In this document: one piece after another, positions 6,445 through 9,210 of the stretch | Numbering within the stretch: the stretch's first letter is position 1 | How the letters are laid out: every line of letters begins with the position of its first letter | Source of the DNA: Bradyrhizobiaceae bacterium | Lineage (GTDB): Bacteria > Pseudomonadota > Alphaproteobacteria > Rhizobiales > Hyphomicrobiaceae | Length of the DNA: 9,210 nt | Assembly: GCA_947475855.1 (NCBI GenBank) | Contig: CANJPN010000223.1 | Location: forward strand, 1-9,210 | Reading direction: 5' to 3' | The notes under the pieces: generated by a model | What the model saw: the letters and a program-made list of their open reading frames with translations, nothing else | Databases searched by the model: none | What the model was told of the DNA's origin: nothing | Position numbers and translations under genes: made by a program

Positions 6445-7247
6445 CAGGTGTAGCCCTGGCTGGCAGCGGTGGCCTTCGTGCTCTGGCCGGCGGTCGCCTC
6501 GCGCAGCTCACGCTGAGCTCCGGACTGCACGAGCGAAGAGTCCTTCGTGATCGTGACGAGCTGAAAGCCGCGCTCGGCCTGTTTGCTGCCCGCTGCGCCC
6601 GTGCTGCACTGGATGCCTGCAATGATCTTGTGGCGGCGGCAGGCCTGGAGAATCCGGTCGACGGCCTCGACGTGCTCGGGCTCGGTCTTGTCGAGATCGG
6701 GTGGCAGGCCGAGGCCGAGCGCCAGATCCGCCGGCCCGACATAGATGCCGTCGAGGCCCGGCGTGCCGGCAATCTCATCGATGCGCCCGAGCGCCTCGCG
6801 CGTTTCCACCATGGCGAAGCACAGCACGCTGTCTCCTAGCGTCTCGATATCGCGCGCATCCATCGTCAGCGCCGCTCGCGTGGGCCCATACGAGCGCACG
6901 CCCTTCGGCGGATAGCGGCAGGCGGCGACAGCGGCTGCGGCCTCGGCGCGATTGTTGACGAGCGGCACGACCACGCCCTGGGCGCCGGCGTCGAGCGCCT
7001 TGGAGATGAGCCAGGTCTCGTTGGCCGGCACGCGGGTGATCGGCACGACGTCGCGGCCCTCTATCCCGCGCATCATGTGGACCATGTCGGCGTAATCTAC
7101 CACGCCATGCTGCTGGTCGACGCACACGTAGGCCATGCCCGGCACGGCGACCAGCTCGGCCGCGAACGCGCACGGCAGCGCGGCCCACACGCCAAACGTG
7201 GGCTCGCCGCGCTTCCACGCGTTCCTCAGGTCCTGCGCAAGCCTCAT
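6444..7247 (-). CDS. HpcH/HpaI family class II aldolase
   Basis: A 267-residue metal-dependent aldolase of the family that cleaves 2-oxo-4-hydroxy acids to pyruvate and an aldehyde, as HpcH does at the end of homoprotocatechuate breakdown. Catalytic and metal-binding positions are visible: H47 in VDQQHG, R72 in ITRVP, E148 in MVETREAL and D174 in YVGPADLALGLG. RYPPKGVRSYGP (111-122) is also typical. The family's usual Asp-Gly-Glu-His is DQQH and the Gln before the metal Glu region is Met, so specificity probably differs from HpcH itself. The C-terminal 20 residues are Ala/Thr/Ser-rich and look unstructured. The gene begins 13 bases after the permease stop with GAGGTAG as ribosome binding site, and its stop overlaps the MmgE/PrpD start. 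Related members such as sugar-acid aldolases cannot be excluded. Confidence 0.9.
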   Translation of the reverse strand: MRLAQDLRNAWKRGEPTFGVWAALPCAFAAELVAVPGMAYVCVDQQHGVVDYADMVHMMRGIEGRDVVPITRVPANETWLISKALDAGAQGVVVPLVNNRAEAAAAVAACRYPPKGVRSYGPTRAALTMDARDIETLGDSVLCFAMVETREALGRIDEIAGTPGLDGIYVGPADLALGLGLPPDLDKTEPEHVEAVDRILQACRRHKIIAGIQCSTGAAGSKQAERGFQLVTITKDSSLVQSGAQRELREATAGQSTKATAASQGYT

Positions 7248-7260
7248 GGCACTACCTCGT

Positions 7261-8079
7261 CTAGCCCTTCTTGCCGCTCCAGAAACAGACGCGGTGCTCG
7301 ACGGCCCGGACTGCAGCGTTCAGGCACACGCCGATCACCGCCAGCACCACAAGTGACGAGAAAACGGCAGCCAAGTCCAGCGCGAAATTCGCTTTCAAAA
7401 TGACGACGCCAAGCCCCCGTCGGGCGCCAACGAACTCGCCGACGATCGCGCCGATTACCGCGAACACGATCGCGGTGTTGAGACCGGCGAAGATGTAGGG
7501 CATCGCGTGTGGGAACTGCACGTAGCGCAACGTCTGTAAGCGCGACGCGCACAGCCCGTGCAGCAGATCGAGCCGGTCGCCGTCCGTCGAGCGCAGGCCA
7601 GTGATGGTGTTGACGAGCACCGGGAACATCGCCGTCAGCGCCACGATCAGGATCTTGGACTCGATCCCGAAGCCGAACCACACGATCATCAACGGCGCGA
7701 TCGCCACCTTCGGAATGCTCTGGAACGCCACGACGTAGGGGTAGAGTATGCGATCCATGATTCGCGACAGGGCGAGCAGCGTGCCGAGCCCGATGCCGAG
7801 GCTGGCGCCGGCCGCGAACCCGACCAGGATCTCGGTCAGCGTGATGCTCAACGCCTGCCAGTAGTCTGGGTTCGTCAGGTCGCTCCAAAGCGCAACCGCG
7901 ACCTTCGAAGGTGCGGGAAAAATGAAGGGCTCGATCCGCCCGAAGTGGATGATCGCCTCCCACGTGGAGAGGAACACGGCGAGCGAGACGACCGGTATGA
8001 TCACCGCGCTCATGCCGTGGCCAATCTTTCCAGTCGGCTCGCGCTCCGTCGGCGCCGCTGTGGACCTATCTCGCGTCAT
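7261..8079 (-). CDS. ABC transporter permease, SsuC/TauC type
   Basis: A 272-residue inner-membrane permease of the nitrate/sulfonate/taurine-type import family. About six hydrophobic segments are visible (roughly 23-45, 83-105, 112-136, 142-162, 197-217, 237-258). The family motif FIFPAPSKV (52-60) follows the first segment. The cytoplasmic coupling loop near 169-192, HGLCASRLQTLRYVQFP, matches the EAA loop that docks on the ATPase. SIPKVAIAPLMIVWFGFG (121-138) is also typical. The first ATG gives a 14-bp overlap with the ATPase gene; an in-frame ATG at residue 23 is a possible but less likely alternative. It partners the ATPase and binding protein encoded just upstream. Substrates of this family range over sulfonates, nitrate, thiamine precursors and aromatic acids. 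Here the neighbouring catabolic genes favour an organic acid, by inference. Confidence 0.92.
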   Translation of the reverse strand: MTRDRSTAAPTEREPTGKIGHGMSAVIIPVVSLAVFLSTWEAIIHFGRIEPFIFPAPSKVAVALWSDLTNPDYWQALSITLTEILVGFAAGASLGIGLGTLLALSRIMDRILYPYVVAFQSIPKVAIAPLMIVWFGFGIESKILIVALTAMFPVLVNTITGLRSTDGDRLDLLHGLCASRLQTLRYVQFPHAMPYIFAGLNTAIVFAVIGAIVGEFVGARRGLGVVILKANFALDLAAVFSSLVVLAVIGVCLNAAVRAVEHRVCFWSGKKG

Positions 8080-8896
8080 GGCGCGTGCTCGCCTCGTTCA
8101 GGCCACGGCGGATCGCCTTCGACAGCTCGGCCATCCTGGGCGACGACAGATCGTCGAAGCTGCGCGGGCGCTCACGGGGGGTCTCGTATTCCGCGAGCAG
8201 CGTGCCGGGCCGTGCCGACATCAGCACGATCCGGTCGGACAGCAGCACAGCCTCCGATATGCTGTGGGTGACGAACAGCACGGTCTTGCCGCTGCTCATC
8301 CAGATGCGCTGCAGCTCGAGCGCCATCTGCTCGCGCGTCAGGGCATCGAGAGCCGCGAACGGTTCGTCCATCAGCAACAATTTCGGGTCGTGGATCAGGG
8401 CGCGCACGATGCCGGCGCGCTGTTGCATGCCGCCCGACAGTTCGTCGGGATAGACGTGCTCGAACCCCTTGAGGCCGACCATCTCGAGCAAGTCGTGCGC
8501 GCGCGTCCGCATCGCGTCGCGATCGAGCTTCAGTACATCGGCCGGCAGCAGCACGTTCTCCAGGATCGTCCGCCACGGCAAGAGCACCGGCGCCTGGAAC
8601 ACCATGCCGATGTCGCGGCGCGGGCCTGTCACCGGCGTGCCGGACATCGTCACGCTGCCCGTACTTGCCGCGACGAGGCCGTAAACGATCTTGAGGAGAC
8701 TGCTCTTGCCGCAACCGCTCGGGCCGACGATCGACACGAACTCGCCGGCCTGCACCGACAGCGACAGGTTGCGTATCGCCAGCACCTCGCGCGTGCTCGT
8801 CTTGTAAGTGAGCGACAGATTTCGAATATCGAGCGTCGCCGGGCCAGCAGACGCCTGTGGCGCGGCGGCGGGCAACGCCGCGATCGATCCGGTCAT
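8066..8896 (-). CDS. ABC transporter ATP-binding protein, SsuB/TauB type
   Basis: A 276-residue ATPase that powers the adjacent permease from the cytoplasmic face. All motifs are present: Walker A GPSGCGKSS (58-66), Q-loop Q101 in MVFQAPVLLPW, signature LSGGMQQR (153-160), Walker B LLLMDEP (173-179) and switch His H211 in VTHSISEA. The C-terminal DDLSSPRMAEL is characteristic of the nitrate/sulfonate/taurine subgroup. The frame stays open upstream, but that part is Arg/His/Gln-rich shadow sequence inside the binding-protein gene. The ATG at 8896 overlaps the upstream stop as ATGA, a classic coupled start. The 3' end overlaps the permease start by 14 bp. Function as an import ATPase is firm; the transported compound is unknown. 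Confidence 0.94.
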   Translation of the reverse strand: MTGSIAALPAAAPQASAGPATLDIRNLSLTYKTSTREVLAIRNLSLSVQAGEFVSIVGPSGCGKSSLLKIVYGLVAASTGSVTMSGTPVTGPRRDIGMVFQAPVLLPWRTILENVLLPADVLKLDRDAMRTRAHDLLEMVGLKGFEHVYPDELSGGMQQRAGIVRALIHDPKLLLMDEPFAALDALTREQMALELQRIWMSSGKTVLFVTHSISEAVLLSDRIVLMSARPGTLLAEYETPRERPRSFDDLSSPRMAELSKAIRRGLNEASTRHDAR

Positions 8897-9210
8897 GCGC
8901 GTTTCGCCGCGTCGATGGCGATCTTGATGTCGACCTTGTTGACGTCCTCGATCAGCTCGTTGGTGTAGAGGGTCGCGACCTGCGTCGGGGTGATCTCGAC
9001 GCCGGAAAACGTGGCGAGCCCGAGCCAGTCCTGGTCCGTCATATGGCCCCATTTGCGATCGTCGCTCGGCTTCTTCCACAGCTCGGCCGCCCGCTTGATG
9101 AGGTGCGCGCCTTCCCGCAGCTCCTTGGCCTCGTCCTTGGGCGCGCCGTTGACCTTCCAGAACGCGCGCACGCCGGCCTCGGGGTTGGTGGCGATGAACA
9201 CCTGGTTGAG
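8893..9210 (-). CDS. ABC substrate-binding protein, NMT1/SsuA-like (C-terminal fragment)
   Basis: The last 105 residues of a periplasmic binding protein; the gene enters from the right edge and its start, signal peptide and ligand-binding lobe 1 are outside the window. The visible part has the usual C-terminal pattern of NMT1/THI5/SsuA-like proteins: a helical ATNPEAGVRAFWK segment, then MTDQDW, and a final TLYTNELIEDVNKVDIKIAI with helix to the stop. The stop TGA overlaps the ATPase start by 4 bp, so binding protein, ATPase and permease form one transporter. It is open to the window end, so truncation is by the window, not by mutation. The family assignment rests on the C-terminus plus the neighbours and is fairly secure. 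Confidence 0.82.
   Translation of the reverse strand, partial: LNQVFIATNPEAGVRAFWKVNGAPKDEAKELREGAHLIKRAAELWKKPSDDRKWGHMTDQDWLGLATFSGVEITPTQVATLYTNELIEDVNKVDIKIAIDAAKRA

Larger units (their letters stand above)
2868..9210 (-). other. Putative seven-gene catabolic operon
   Basis: Seven genes lie in one direction with gaps of -4, -14, 13, -1, 41 and 74 bp: binding protein, ATPase, permease, aldolase, MmgE/PrpD protein, Bug protein, bicupin. No terminator-like hairpin is seen between them. No transcriptional regulator is inside the window; a regulator and the promoter may lie beyond the right edge. The two larger gaps before the Bug and cupin genes could hold secondary promoters, but I see no clear one. 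Grouping is inferred from spacing and orientation. Confidence 0.75.

Noticed and set aside
8897..9079. N-terminal extension of the ABC ATPase by 61 residues
   Set aside because: The extension lies inside the binding-protein gene, is rich in Arg/His/Gln, and ABC ATPases of this group begin near the MTGS start, which has an ATGA overlap.

Overview
This is a GC-rich window that looks like an alphaproteobacterial chromosome, probably Rhizobiales or Bradyrhizobiaceae-like. That placement is an inference from base composition, from the mix of catabolic transporter families, and from TAGAGCAT...ATCCGA palindromic repeats. I recall such repeats as common in that group but cannot verify it here. No RNA gene or CRISPR array is visible.

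Left part (1-2004). A complete P4/DUF4102-type tyrosine integrase is encoded leftwards, with all its catalytic residues. Outside it, at the left edge, lies a long inverted repeat. Upstream of the integrase start are 619 bases without an intact gene. They hold direct and inverted repeats that could be integrase control or recombination sites, a possible frameshifted gene remnant on the minus strand, and two related palindromic repeats. No tRNA is present to fix an attachment site. If the site lies next to the integrase start, the element would extend left, out of the window.

Middle (2005-2871). A lone 288-residue AAA+ ATPase is encoded rightwards, with a strong ribosome binding site. Its Walker B motif is followed by VES, as in TRIP13/Pch2-like ATPases, but the usual catalytic Asp-Glu pair reads Asp-Asp. 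No HORMA, nucleotidyltransferase or other partner is seen nearby. Its 3' end overlaps the end of the oppositely oriented cupin gene by 4 bp.

Right part (2868-9210). Seven genes run leftwards, tightly packed, and look like one catabolic operon whose promoter lies beyond the right edge. In transcription order they are: an NMT1/SsuA-type solute-binding protein (3' end only), an ABC ATPase, an ABC permease, an HpcH/HpaI-type aldolase, an MmgE/PrpD-family protein, a Bug/TctC-type periplasmic binding protein, and a two-domain cupin resembling gentisate-type dioxygenases. Several junctions overlap by 1, 4 or 14 bp, which suggests translational coupling. A reasonable reading is uptake of an organic acid or aromatic compound by the ABC system, possibly with a second periplasmic receptor. 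Oxidative, dehydratase/isomerase-like and retro-aldol steps would follow. The substrate cannot be named from the sequence.
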